Positions 54,701 to 64,000 of a DNA stretch of 64,000 nt are shown piece after piece. The stretch is from Hippasteria phrygiana. Lineage: Eukaryota > Echinodermata > Asteroidea > Valvatida > Goniasteridae. The notes beneath the pieces are model-generated. The model saw only the letters and a list, made by a program, of their open reading frames with translations. It searched no databases and was not told where the DNA came from. The position numbers and the translations under genes are program-made. Location of the stretch: assembly GCA_037893225.1 (NCBI GenBank), contig JAZGUH010000225.1, positions 1,488,001-1,552,000 of the forward strand. Reading direction: 5' to 3'. Positions within the stretch are counted from its first letter, which is position 1. Every line of letters begins with the position of its first letter.

Positions 54701-57700
54701 AAAAAAGGGTCTAGGGGGTTAGGGTTAACCCTAACCTTCCCAAATCCTCCAAAATCCTCTTTGCAAAATGGAGGAATTTGGAGGATTGAGGGCACTTGGA
54801 AGTTGATGCATCGGAGGATTTTGCAGGATTGAGGTTACTAGGGGTTTTTGCCCCTGCAGGAATATGGAGGATCCAGGTTATCAGGCTCAATGTGATACAT
54901 GAGGATTTTGAAGGATTGAGGTTACTAGGGGTATGCAAAAAACACCTGGAGGATTTTAGAGGATTCATGCTATGGTCCCCATAAGAGGATTTTGGAGGAT
55001 TCAGGTTATATGGAGTTTTAACACTTTGAAATCGGAGGATGTTGGAGGATTCAGGTTACATGGGGGGAAAATGATGTAGGGAGTTAGGGTTAATGAATGA
55101 CTTGTTAAACATTCATCATAATGTAATACGATTTACAATTGAAGTTTACCAAAAGTACAACTGCAATTCATGTTTGTGTTATTTTACTGAGATATCCATA
55201 TTTTTGTTCAGACTTCTTCATTCAGATCGTGACCCTATTCCTGATGTGCCTGCTGTCTATTTTGTCCTTCCCACAGAGGAGAACATTCAACGGATATGTA
55301 GGGTAAGCCTAAATATTTAGATTTTTGGAAGTTAAAACCTTTAACCCTAACAGTCCCAAAGCCTCCAATTCTAATATGATTTTACCTTTACCGCAAGGGG
55401 TTAGGTTTAATGCAGATTTGTCCTTCCCTTTACTACATTCAAAGTGAACAGAATTTGATGCATACAACCATGCACTGTATTTCTTTTATAGAATTTGCCC
55501 AATACAAGGCTAAAAGCTAATCTTGGTAAAGAGCTACAACAGAGGTGGTGGGGTTGGCCACATTTTAGGCTGCCAGCCCTACCACCCCTCCGGTTTTCCT
55601 GGGTCCAGATCTAAATAGAGGATAAATCTGCAATAGATACCAAAGAAATATCCCAATTTTCAGACCTATAGATCTGTATTGCTATTTTCTCCTTATTACA
55701 TTTTGTAAGTTGGTAGTTTGAGCCACTTTTCTTAGTATTGCACCTTAACAAGTCTACCCTTTTCTTAAAAGCATCACCATCTTCTTTCCATATTTTAGGA
55801 CTGTCAGAGCCAGTTGTATGAGTCATTCTATCTGAACTTTATCTCTGCTATCACAAGACAGCTTCTAGAGGACCTAGCGGGCGCAGCGCTCCAGTCTAAC
55901 ACAGTTTCACAGATATCCAAGGCAAGTGGCTTAAATATATACTGTCCGTTGTTTTTACAAAATTAGATTATTTTTGTTTCTTTATCTTTTTTTGTCTGAA
56001 TTGTTAACTATCACAACCTATCAAACAACCAGATAGTATATCTTGAATAGGGCACCCTTTTTTTAATTTTTAAAATGTCATTTTCACTCGTGCTTAATCA
56101 TTTTTGTAGAGTAAAAGATTATTGGAAGGTTAAATATATTATTCATTTTCTGCCCTTTGTAGGTTTTTGACCAGTATCTGAATTTTATCTCAATGGAGGA
56201 CTTCTTCTTCACAGTTAGACATCAAAACAGAGATGCTATCTCATATTATGGTGAGTATTTCTACGAGGCCTGAACAAAATGTGCTATGATTCAAATGTTG
56301 CCTTACACTTGCAACCACATTTTGGTTACAAACCGATCACATTATTTCTGTGCTAGAGGTCACTGTTGATGGATAGTTAGACACGTTGACTGGACAAGTT
56401 GACTGGACAAGTTGACTGGACAAGTTGACTGGACACGTTGACTGGACAAGTTGACTGGACAAGTTGACTGGACAAGTTGACTGGACACGTTGACTGGACA
56501 CGTTGACTGGACACGTTGACTGGACACGTTGACTGGACACGTTGACTGGACACGTTGACTGGACACGTTGACTGGACACGTTGACTGGACACGTTGACTG
56601 GACACGTTGACTGGACACGTTGACTGGACACGTTGACTGGACACGTTGACTGGACACGTTGACTGGACACGTTGACTGGACACGTTGACTGGACACGTTG
56701 ACTGGACACGTTGACTGGACACGTTGACTGGACACGTTGACTGGACACCAGAGTGCCCAAACAACAGATATATTCACCATACAACCTGTAGTGCTTGTGT
56801 TTTTCATCATTCATACATGATCCTTATACCAACAGAAAGAGCTTGTTCCGATCTTTCTAATGGGCTATCAAATTCATATTTCATTAATATTTTGAGAAAA
56901 CAGTATCCGAACTTCCCCTGTACAGTTGTGTGTATGGAGTGCAATTTTTTTCCAGTAACAAGCAAGTTTCCTGTTTGAGAAAGTGTGCCAGAAGAGAAAA
57001 TTGTCATAACTTTACTATTTTAGCAGTTATGACTTCAATTTTTGTACCATATAAAAGAGTAATTTTCATGTAACGGACTTTACACACATTTCCTTTCCAA
57101 TCAAGTCTTGAGGGTGAAATCCTTGGTTTAAAATACAATCATTAACCCTAACAGTACTCAACCCGTCAAAACATAACAGCATGTTTGTTGGAATCTGTTA
57201 GGATGGGTACTGGACCCCCAAACTGATAGTCCTTTTACACTGAGTTCGACATACCTCCAGAATCAGAGTCCAACAATTTGTGTGTACAGTTTACCATATG
57301 GTGTTGGAATTTGCAAGGATGGGTATGGTTCCTAGTAAATTATACTAGGGGGTTAGGATTAACAGTCCTGAATGATTTTTCACACATCCTAGGGAGTTCG
57401 GGTAAGGAAAGTTGTTCGCACTTTTTCTGCGTGAGTGGCTTAGCTTGACTATTAAGCAAAGAATGTGGTACTGAGGAAAGCTAAGCCAATAATATGGTAC
57501 TGAAAGGTTACGCCTGGTTTCCTTGTAGGTATGAACAATGCTGACGTCAAAGACACGGAGATGGATGCCATTATGGACACCATAACGGCCAGCCTCTTCT
57601 CAGTCTGCGTCACTCTTGGCACAGTGCCAATCATCCGATGCCCCAAGGGCAACGCTGCTGAGATGGTGGCAGAGGTGAGGCCGATGACTTAAACTTTGGC

Positions 57701-60700
57701 TCTCATCCCAGTTTAAAGCTGTGTTTCTATTGGACTTATTTTTGTCAATCTACCACAACTTTTCTTTAGAATGACAAAATTAAGTCCAAAGGAGACGCGC
57801 GGTAAACTAACTTACCGCAACCTTGATGTAAAACTACCAGGCCGAAAGTGGTTGCGGAAGATATCCGTGCGGCCCCTGAAAGTTATCAGGGACGATAAAA
57901 AGTCCAATGGGAACAGCCCCTCCGTGTAGAACTATTGCGACCACGTGGAAACCACTGTGTAAACAATGCGACTTCCTGTATCGCGTCAACTACGCAGCGA
58001 TTACCGCTGACGTGCGCGCGGAAATGGTGGTATGGTTTCCTGTCTCCTTGTGTTTACCTGTGATTACATGTACATGTGTACAGTGCAGTTGCGCTAGTTT
58101 GCAGCTGAGTGAACTGACCGACGATCGGCCACGTACGTACGTGAATACAACAGCTACGTTTTTCATCCGTTCACTGCTTGAAACATGGCAGATTTGATCA
58201 TTTTGTGAGAGGTTTAATTGGGTTAGATGTCAGTGAAAATGTTGGGGAAGGCAGAGAAGAATTTTGAGGAGAACTGCCTCAATATGGAGGCACACATGCG
58301 GGAGTTATACATCATCCCTTCGATCGAAACCCTCTTGGTGTTCACTGGTGTTCGCAAGACCCCAAATCGCGATCAGCCCAACAGTTTTTGCGTGGCCCCA
58401 GTTCTTTCTCTTGGAACTACCATCAGTAGGGTGGTTTTGTTTTTTGTTTTTTTTCGAGGTCTTGGGACTCAGCGGTACAACATTCGAAGACGATGCCATA
58501 TTTTCTACACTAGACTGGACAGATCTTTTCGCGAGCGCGTCGGTACGTGTACATGTATGGTAGCTGACTATACAATGCAATTTAGCTTGCGAAAAATTAC
58601 ACCAGGTCGCCACGTCTATCCTGTTTAGGTCAAAGGTGATTGTGCACACATGTGGCATTCTGCCAGCCTCGAAGGCGAATAAACATTCTTGTCGCGGTAA
58701 AAAATAGAAACGCAAGTCCAAATAGAAACGCAAGGTAGAATTACGCGAAGGAATGTCGCGGCAAGTTTTCGCGAGGCCGCGTAATATAAAGTCTAATGGA
58801 AACACGGCTTAAGTCATCACGAATGAATAAGTTATTGAGGTTGAAAATTGAGCGGGATTTCTGGAATAAATACTGGCGGTCTGCCTGGCTGAGTGACCTT
58901 GTACATGTACTGTGTTGGTGGTCTTCCACATGATTTATTTGAGGATACAAATCAGTTAGTTTTTGAGAATGATTCTGCTTGGATTAAAAACCTCAGGCCT
59001 AGATTAGCTTGAGATGAAGGTGAATTACGATCGGTAAAATAGATAGGGGAAGGCAATAAAAAGCAGAAGTAAGAGTTGTAATGTACACGTTCAGTGAGTT
59101 CAAGATATTCCTACTCTCATAAGGGTTTGCGGAAAGTTTCATTTTTGTTTTGTTTGGTTCTTTGGGGGTTGTGGGTCCAGGATAACACGTCCACCCCTTA
59201 AAAATTTAACATTTTCCTAAAAGTTTGGAAAAATTTTGACCTTCAAAAGCATTAGATGAACTTCGGTCACAGGTTCGATATCAATTTGTTCAACTAAAAT
59301 TGTATCCAAGAATGTTCTGCTGAATACATTTGGGGGTGGGGGGGGGGGGGGGGGTTGTAAGTGTAAGAACTTACTGTTAGAAATGCTTCCAGGGGCCAAA
59401 GTCAAATTATGTTGTCTGTGATTGTCGCTTATTATGATTGCTTTATTTATCGAAAAGCTTTGAAAAGTTTCAAGAACAAATAAAAACGACCAAGTTTTCT
59501 AGGATTTACAGGACTTTGTGACTCTTTGTTTATGTTCTTTGGGTTGCAGAAACTGGACAAGAAATTGAGGGAGAACCTTCGAGATTCTCGTAATTGTCTC
59601 TTCACAACGGATTCCATGCAGGCGGGACAGTTCAGGTAGGTTCCATGTCTTTGGCAAGTGAATTTACAGTGTGGTCCGATTAAGTTTGTGGTTTATATCT
59701 TCAGCAAACCAGTAGACACAGATAGGTAAAAAGAAATACTTGGGGTAGCAGGCAGATATAATTATAACTAATGAATTGCTAGCTCATTACACAAACATGT
59801 TGCCACAAGCATATGAATTTGTGCATGCTGCAAAATTACAAATGTTAAAGTTACAGATATGACACTTTTCCCAATGTCGCTCAATTTTAATCAAATCAAA
59901 TCAAATCAAATCAAATCAAATCTCTGTCTTCTCACTGATTACACGCTGCTACAATGGATTCGAATCTGCCAGTCGACCCCGGCAAGCTCGGTGGTCGTGT
60001 AGTTAAGACGTCTACTTTTGTAAGCAGGAGGTTGTGGGTTCGAGTCCCGCCTGAGTAAGCCTGTGAATTGTTTTCATGCAGGCTCTCGGGAAAACACTGC
60101 GCTTCATACATTGCGTCGGGAAAGGGCAAAAGAAATAAAATCTTTGTTCTAATTTAAAGGTGGTATACATCATTTGCTTGAGCTTTAATTTTCAGAAATA
60201 AATGGATTTGGGTTTTAGTATTTTATCGCGTGCTAGCAAATACTGTAACACTGACCTGTTAAAAGTTTTGTGTGCACAGATACTGAAAATAACAGAACAA
60301 AATCTGTTTTAGTAGTCTGGTTCCCTGACCATACTTTAGACAAAAAGTAACAATTTATAGAGTCTGGGAATTATCAGGTTGGGGAACTAGACTATTTCCA
60401 AGGACTGTCGGCTGACAGTCATTAGAAAACGACATAGATTTCCACTTTTCTTGAAAACGACAGCACACCAAGTGCCATGATTTCACAGGATGCTTGAGAC
60501 CGCTATTTACTTAGTCTAGTACAGTATTTTGTAATAATTCAGTAGTTTTGTTTTTTGATGTTTGCAAATGATGTATACTTACCTTTAAGTTCATTTTGAT
60601 TGATGAAGCTGGTTTTGAAGTCTATATTTATATTTTGTTTGCAGACCACTTTTAGCTGTTACAGACCTTGTTACCTTGTACATGTACTGAGAAAACATGT

Positions 60701-63700
60701 TTACCATGTGAAAGAGGGCACACGATCCAATAACCAATACAAACAAAAAAGTGAGACAGTGGGATAGCCAAAACACCAACAATACTCACATTGATGAAGT
60801 CTCATTGTGAATTCAAAAGAATTCATTTACCTCACAAGTTATGTCTCTAAATATAATTTTTGTTTTGCATTTGGCTTGATTTTTCAGCTTCCAGAGACCA
60901 TTGTTAGTTATTCTTGATCGTAACATGGATCTAGCCACGCCACTTCATCATACGTGGACCTACCAGGCATTAGCTCATGATGTATTGGTAAGTCGCCAGT
61001 TTTGACCTTACTTTATCACGTTCTGGCCGTTGGCAGTCAATTGCAAAAAAAAATATAAAAATTCCCCAATCCTCAAAAGATAAATGAGAATTTAAGTTTT
61101 TTGTTAAAGATAATTTGTACTTCAGTAATAACAGCTTCAATTTTTTATTAAATATTTTTTCCGAACAAGGCTAAAAGCCACTCCAGGTATGGGCTACAAA
61201 AATACAACAGACCCAGACAGTAGGAATTGAAATTCCTCTAAGCAGGAAAGATTGTAAGATGAAGGGAAACATGTACCAGGCAAAGAATTCCATTGAGATG
61301 TAGAAAGAGGGAAAAGCTATTGGAGTAGCTTTTTGTTTTAGGAACAGCTAGAGTATATTGGTGAGAACATCTGGAAAGCCGAGTTTCACGCTCAAACACC
61401 CTAACTGGAGGAACCAAGCTGGACAACCCGGTGGAACATTTACTATGAAAATATCTGTAGAACAGACTAAGAGCAGCAACTGATCCCAGCAGATGATTTC
61501 ACGAAACCGTGCGCAACTTACGGCATGGCATATGACTTGCGCTATAAAAATGTTGCGCAGCTGCGCAACATCCTTGCGATGTTTCACGAAACAGTGCGTA
61601 GCTGCAGAATGTTGTATTTTCTGTTATACATTGTTGACGAGGCTAAATGCCACTTTTACTACGACTGTTTGAGTACATCAATAAAAATGCATGTAACAGT
61701 CGTAAAATTTCACTGTGGGGTGCCATTTTGAAACTTTTAACTTTTGAAACTTCGCTCCGAAAAAAAATTGGTGGCAATTTTCGGAAATACCTCACAGGTA
61801 AACATGCAGCGGATGATCATTTCATTACTCTCTGAAATAATCTAGTGAATATAATAAATAACTTAAGCAACTAACGGCTCTACTATGCTCACGCTCAGCT
61901 AGCTAAGTCATCATTTCGGTGTTTTTGCGGATAACTTAAGCCACCTAAAACGAGTGCGTAAGTTAGGCCATAATTTGTGGTGCGAGTCAGTGACTTACGC
62001 ACTGCGTACCTTTCATGATATCGATTTAAAAAATGTCACAGATGTGCAACTTAAGCAATAAATTGTGGCGTAAGTAGAGTTACGCAATTGCGCAAGGTTT
62101 CGTGAAATTGGCTGCTGGTGAGAGAGTGATTGTAAAGATGAACCCAACTCTTCTCCAACCAAATTAAAATTTGGAGGGAATGTTAGCACCTTAAAGATGC
62201 AACGTCCGTGCTGTGGCTAAAAATTTCAATTCTATGGGCTTCCTCCTACAAATGAATAATGGAGGAAAAAATTTGAGTTTGTGGAACAACAAAAATTCTT
62301 ATTACACTCTGCAATCTATTTAATTGCCCTATACATTAACACTGTAAGAATATTAGCATCCTTTCCTATTGCAAAAATAAAAACTTATTAACTGTGTTAT
62401 CTTCAATTGAATTGTTCTTTCAAATGTCTCATTGGAAAGCTCATAACTTATCTAATGCCAACAAATTAGCAATTCAGTTTGAAAATCTATTGACGTATTG
62501 TGGATTTGAAGAAAAACAAGGATTGACTAATTAAATAAAAAAACAACAAAGTATTTTTGCATACTACTCATATTGATACATTTAGATCTGTATACTTGCT
62601 AACGTGTATATATATTTTTGTTAAATGTGGTGAAAATATTAAAGTGAAAATGTATTCAAAATTTACCTAGTCAGTTTCCCTTGTGGATTGTTTGACGAAT
62701 TATAAGTTAAAAAGTCGTATCCTCATTGAGTGATCCCCACAATGTCGCTTCCCAGGTTGTATCATAAAATTGGGTGTGATCCCTTGCTACACGGCATTCT
62801 GGTGTTTATAAATTCTGACTAGCGCCCACCCGAACAAAGATACTGACAATTTGGGAGACCGCCAACATAGGGCAAGATAGCTCAGTTGGTAGAGCGCCTG
62901 TACGGTGTTCCGGAGGTCGCAGGTTCAAATCCCGCTCCTGCCAGTTTCTTTGTTCACTTTGAAAATAAATAATATATACATCATTTACATTTGAAATTGT
63001 TTATTTCACTCAGGAGTGGTTGAAATTGGCATTCTTTCTCTCTTCTACCACAGGACCTTCAATTAAACAGAGTTGTAATTGAAGAGACAGTGGACGTTGG
63101 TCACTCTACCACAGGGTCACGACCCAAGAAGAAAACCAAGTCCTATGATCTCTCCTGCCTTGACAAATTCTGGTCGTCCCAGAAAGGAAAGTAGGTCATA
63201 TAATCAATGTACAGTCGTTGTACAACTTGTTAAGTTTCCACACACCGCTGTCCAACAAACAAATCCCCAATTCATCTCAAAGCTGGGAACCAAATCCAAC
63301 TGATTGTACATGCACGAGGGAGGACTTTAGAAACATGATTTTTGTTCATATACTGGGAAATTACAATAGAAAATTTGCAAGAAACAACAGCTGCACGAAA
63401 CGTTGGAGGAATGATTTATTGTTCTAAACTAATTTCTGTTCCAGTTTATCTAAACTTGGTAAACAACTGTAGTTCCTTCACCAAGCAAATATTGTCGAAA
63501 TGAAAATGTTCTTCCATTGTTCTCCGGTTTTTATTTACTTTTTTTTTTTTAGAGAGAACACAGAAAACTGGCAGGTGCAGGGTTTGAACCTGCGACCTCC
63601 AGATTTTACCGTACGGGTACTCGACCAACTGAGCTATCTTGCGCTATATCTTTGTTCCTTGTTTATTTGAGTTACTACTTTTCTTTAAGATTTTGTATTC

Positions 63701-63805
63701 GTATTCACGTCTAGTCCATTCCCGGAAGTAGCCGAGGCAGTACAGAGCGAGTTGGAAACTTACCGAACGTCTGAAGATGAAGTCAAGAAACTCAAGGCCG
63801 CTATG
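48688..63805 (+). CDS. SCFD1 (Sly1), exons 1-10, 3'-incomplete
   Basis: SCFD1/Sly1 is the Sec1/Munc18 protein that binds syntaxin-5 type SNAREs and promotes ER-Golgi and intra-Golgi fusion in the cytosol and on membranes. Ten exons join in frame: 48688-48727, 53601-53760, 55212-55302, 55799-55921, 56163-56250, 57529-57674, 59550-59635, 60888-60987, 63054-63190, 63715-63805, giving 354 of roughly 640 residues; the rest lies past the window. Key stretches: [125 protein letters not shown] and [10 protein letters not shown], all in the family's order. This covers domain 1 and the start of the domain 3 region. Start ATG in CAACATGGCGGCC. Intron 4 uses a GC donor. Intron 1 (4.87 kb) is full of nested transposons. 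No disabling change. Confidence 0.96.
48891..50398. mobile_element. Giant foldback (MULE-like) in SCFD1 intron 1
   Basis: Right arm 49836-50398 is the reverse complement of 48897-49160 plus 49529-49835, so the original element was a near-complete palindrome of about 1.1 kb with arms of about 560 bp. The left arm is split by an insertion at 49151-49528. Outer ends: TTAGCTTGAAAATTCC and GGAATTTTCAAGCTA. GTGTCGGTC at 48882-48890 recurs at the right side (50399-50401 plus 52569-52577, split by a later insertion), consistent with a 9-bp duplication as made by Mutator-type foldbacks. The centre holds a tight inner palindrome around GAGGGCGCAATTT (49812-49865). Confidence 0.82.
49151..49528. mobile_element. 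Smaller foldback inserted in the left arm
   Basis: Arms of about 135 bp: ACCAGCTGTGTACAAAGC on the left, GCTTTGTACACAGCTGGT on the right, with a GC-rich loop near 49290-49395. The uninterrupted right arm of the large palindrome proves that this is an insertion. Confidence 0.85.
50888..51037. repeat. 150-bp near-perfect hairpin
   Basis: The left arm begins AAAATAGCTTCTTTTAAATC, the right arm is its inverse, with about 70 paired positions and a loop of about 9 nt around AATGTCATT. In SCFD1 pre-mRNA it would form one long stem. Confidence 0.88.
51327..52382. mobile_element. hAT-like non-autonomous element, 8-bp duplication
   Basis: 1056 bp. Ends TAAGCCTGTTCGATATG and ATATCGAACAGCCTTA are inverted repeats; GCTGAGAG flanks it at 51319-51326 and 52383-52390. 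An 8-bp duplication is the hAT signature. Subterminal CGATATTTCG words are repeated on both sides. No transposase frame. Confidence 0.87.
52578..53600. other. Rest of SCFD1 intron 1
   Basis: Single-copy AT-rich sequence except 52860-53130, a direct relative of 40060-40320. No exon between here and exon 2. Confidence 0.6.
53601..53760 (+). CDS. SCFD1 exon 2
   Basis: [15 protein letters not shown] to [11 protein letters not shown]; acceptor TTTGAACAG, donor TTT|GTAAGT. Contains the hallmark [15 protein letters not shown]. Confidence 0.95.
54294..54442. mobile_element. TTAA-bounded element, 149 bp
   Basis: Starts TTAACCCTAACCTTCCAGGG and ends GGCAGGGTTAGGGTTAA. The interior has no coding sense. 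Confidence 0.78.
54487..54728. mobile_element. TTAA-bounded element with GGAGGATTT units
   Basis: Starts TTAACCCTAACCCACCTC and ends CTAGGGGGTTAGGGTTAA. The interior is a minisatellite of TTTGGAGGATT units, inverse-related to 17312-17540. Confidence 0.8.
54725..55093. mobile_element. Second GGAGGATT element, abutting the first
   Basis: Shares the TTAA at 54725-54728 with its neighbour, starts TTAACCCTAACCTTCCC and ends GGGAGTTAGGGTTAA. Longer minisatellite interior, GGAGGATTNNGGAGGATT with TCAGGTTA spacers. Confidence 0.75.
55212..55302 (+). CDS. SCFD1 exon 3
   Basis: [20 protein letters not shown] to NIQRICR; acceptor TTGTTCAG, donor AGG|GTAAGC, phase 0. Confidence 0.96.
55341..55410. mobile_element. 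TTAA-bounded element, 70 bp remnant
   Basis: TTAACCCTAACAGTCCC to GGGGTTAGGTTTAA; smallest member of the family here. Confidence 0.7.
55799..55921 (+). CDS. SCFD1 exon 4, GC donor
   Basis: 41 codons [20 protein letters not shown] to TVSQISK. The donor is AAG|GCAAGT, not GT; the reading continues as VFDQYLNF after TTTGTAG at 56162, and no GT alternative keeps the conserved ISKVFDQY junction. Confidence 0.95.
56163..56250 (+). CDS. SCFD1 exon 5
   Basis: [20 protein letters not shown] to ISYY plus one base; donor [22 protein letters not shown] is the most divergent piece relative to vertebrates. Confidence 0.94.
56376..56748. repeat. 13-bp minisatellite, about 28 units
   Basis: Unit GTTGACTGGACAC, with AAGTTGACTGGAC variants mostly in the first eight units. 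Lies in SCFD1 intron 5. Because 13 is not a multiple of three and the unit lacks stops on the minus strand, all three minus frames are open here; this is not a gene. Confidence 0.97.
57142..57362. mobile_element. TTAA-bounded element, 221 bp
   Basis: Starts TTAACCCTAACAGTACTC, ends AGGGGGTTAGGATTAA. Two internal GTTGGAATYTGYWAGGATGGG words in direct orientation. Confidence 0.78.
57529..57674 (+). CDS. SCFD1 exon 6
   Basis: [20 protein letters not shown] to AAEMVAE; acceptor CCTTGTAG, donor GAG|GTGAGG, phase 0. Confidence 0.95.
57713..58812. mobile_element. 1.1-kb TTAA-bounded element in SCFD1 intron 6
   Basis: Left TTAAAGCTGTGTTTCTATT and right AATGGAAACACGGCTTAA are inverted and both include TTAA. 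An internal end-like AAAAGTCCAATGGGAACAGC at 57896-57917 suggests a smaller member nested at the left. The middle (58200-58560) has a GC-richer open stretch of unknown meaning. No transposase recognised. Confidence 0.65.
59550..59635 (+). CDS. SCFD1 exon 7
   Basis: [20 protein letters not shown] to AGQF plus two bases; acceptor GGTTGCAG, donor TTCAG|GTAGGT. Confidence 0.95.
59890..59921. repeat. (TCAAA)n microsatellite
   Basis: Six TCAAA units just upstream of the SINE-like unit. Confidence 0.85.
59985..60155 (+). mobile_element. tRNA-derived SINE
   Basis: A-box-like TGGTCGTGTAGTTAAGACG and B-box GGGTTCGAGTCCC, followed by a body with GCGTCGGGAAAGGGC and tail TTTGTTCTAATTTAAAGG. Inserted against the end of the 60156-60589 element. 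Confidence 0.7.
60156..60589 (+). mobile_element. Inverted-repeat element, copy 2 of the 437-bp family
   Basis: Ends AAAGGTGGTATACATCATTTG and CAAATGATGTATACTTACCTTT. Inverse copy at 15657-16093. Confidence 0.8.
60888..60987 (+). CDS. SCFD1 exon 8
   Basis: [20 protein letters not shown] to AHDVL; acceptor ATTTTTCAG, donor TTG|GTAAGT. Highly conserved hydrophobic core strand and loop. Confidence 0.96.
61486..62118. mobile_element. Inverted-repeat element ATTTCACGAAACC
   Basis: Ends CCAGCAGATGATTTCACGAA and TTTCGTGAAATTGGCTGCTGG. The interior repeats GCGTAAGT/ACTTACGC and TTGCGCAGCTGCGCAA words. Lies in SCFD1 intron 8. Confidence 0.8.
62119..62842. other. SCFD1 intron 8, nothing recognised
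   Basis: AT-rich, no repeat or exon seen. Confidence 0.5.
62871..62944 (+). mobile_element. tRNA-like SINE head, copy 2
   Basis: GGCAAGATAGCTCAGTTGGT and GGTTCAAATCC boxes, CTCCTGCCA end; flanks match 17147-17220. Confidence 0.75.
63054..63190 (+). CDS. SCFD1 exon 9
   Basis: [20 protein letters not shown] to FWSSQKG plus two bases; acceptor TACCACAG, donor GGAAA|GTAGGT. Contains the basic KKKTKSYDL segment. Confidence 0.95.
63568..63644 (-). mobile_element. tRNA-like element, opposite strand
   Basis: Minus strand GCAAGATAGCTCAGTTGGT and GCAGGTTCAAACCCTGC (perfect T arm) to CACCTGCCAG. The long irregular middle and mismatched acceptor stem argue for a SINE head, not a tRNA gene. Confidence 0.7.
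63715..63805 (+). CDS. SCFD1 exon 10
   Basis: [20 protein letters not shown] to KKLKAAM; acceptor CGTCTAG, donor ATG|GTGAGT, phase 0. The gene continues beyond the window. Confidence 0.95.
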
Positions 63806-64000
63806 GTGAGTTGATCTTCTTGAATTCGAGTTGAAATAACGTAGCACATAGTGATTAAGTAACGTTGTAAAAATTAGCAAAGCACCATACACGAGATGAG
63901 ATGTTACTAGATCTTAAGGACATCTTGTCGCTTAGACATTTATGCATATATGTGACCTGTCCACACAAACAGGTAGAAAGTAGCCAAAAATGAGATGATG

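Noticed and set aside
56337..56814. 157-, 145- and 134-residue minus-strand frames with [13 protein letters not shown] repeats
   Set aside because: A 13-bp unit without stops makes every minus frame open; three frames encode the same peptide, which is an artefact.

Overview
This is eukaryotic nuclear DNA from a metazoan, most likely a marine invertebrate deuterostome. An echinoderm is my first guess, with hemichordate or lancelet as alternatives; this is inference from overall character, not proof. The genes are split into small exons with canonical GT-AG introns. The introns are packed with miniature inverted-repeat transposons, tRNA-derived SINEs, long poly-G/C runs and TACATGTA-rich AT sequence. 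Almost every long open reading frame that is not an exon is repeat-derived.

Layout. 1-10524 is a tandem satellite of about 285-bp monomers. Each monomer carries paired copies of the 8-bp palindrome TGACGTCA (the cAMP-response-element core), organised into larger units of about 1.5 kb. A diverged outlier lies at 11320-11855. 12430-19605 (+) holds the last six recognisable coding exons of seipin (BSCL2), a lipid-droplet assembly protein of the ER; its first exons are not seen. 25365-31248 (-) is a complete five-exon PIGF gene, an ER membrane subunit of the GPI-anchor ethanolamine-phosphate transferases, convergent with seipin. 31250-38390 has no conserved gene; it is a transposon nest with a 4.25-kb PIF/Harbinger-like element (3-bp target duplication) that contains a 1.74-kb second element (5-bp target duplication). 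38971-43820 (+) holds two spliceable exons of an unrecognised acidic Ser/Thr-rich protein, the second followed by decayed tandem copies of itself. 45860-47580 is a 5'-truncated CR1/L2-like LINE with an intact reverse transcriptase frame. 48688-63805 (+) holds the first ten exons of SCFD1 (Sly1), the Sec1/Munc18 protein of ER-Golgi fusion, which continues past the window end.

The three conserved genes are housekeeping functions of the ER and early secretory pathway: seipin makes lipid droplets at the ER, PIGF acts in GPI-anchor synthesis in the ER, and SCFD1 acts in ER-Golgi SNARE fusion. Nothing suggests that they are co-regulated.

The strongest unusual signals are the CRE-pair satellite; a layered transposon nest in SCFD1 intron 1, where target duplications give the order of insertion (giant palindrome with 9-bp duplication, then a CAG/CTG-ended element with 5-bp duplication, then a hAT-like element with 8-bp duplication); a family of CAG/CTG-ended elements; a swarm of TTAA-bounded miniature elements with telomere-like CCCTAA ends; and a GC-AG intron in SCFD1. 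All positions were read by eye, so boundaries of diverged repeats are approximate.
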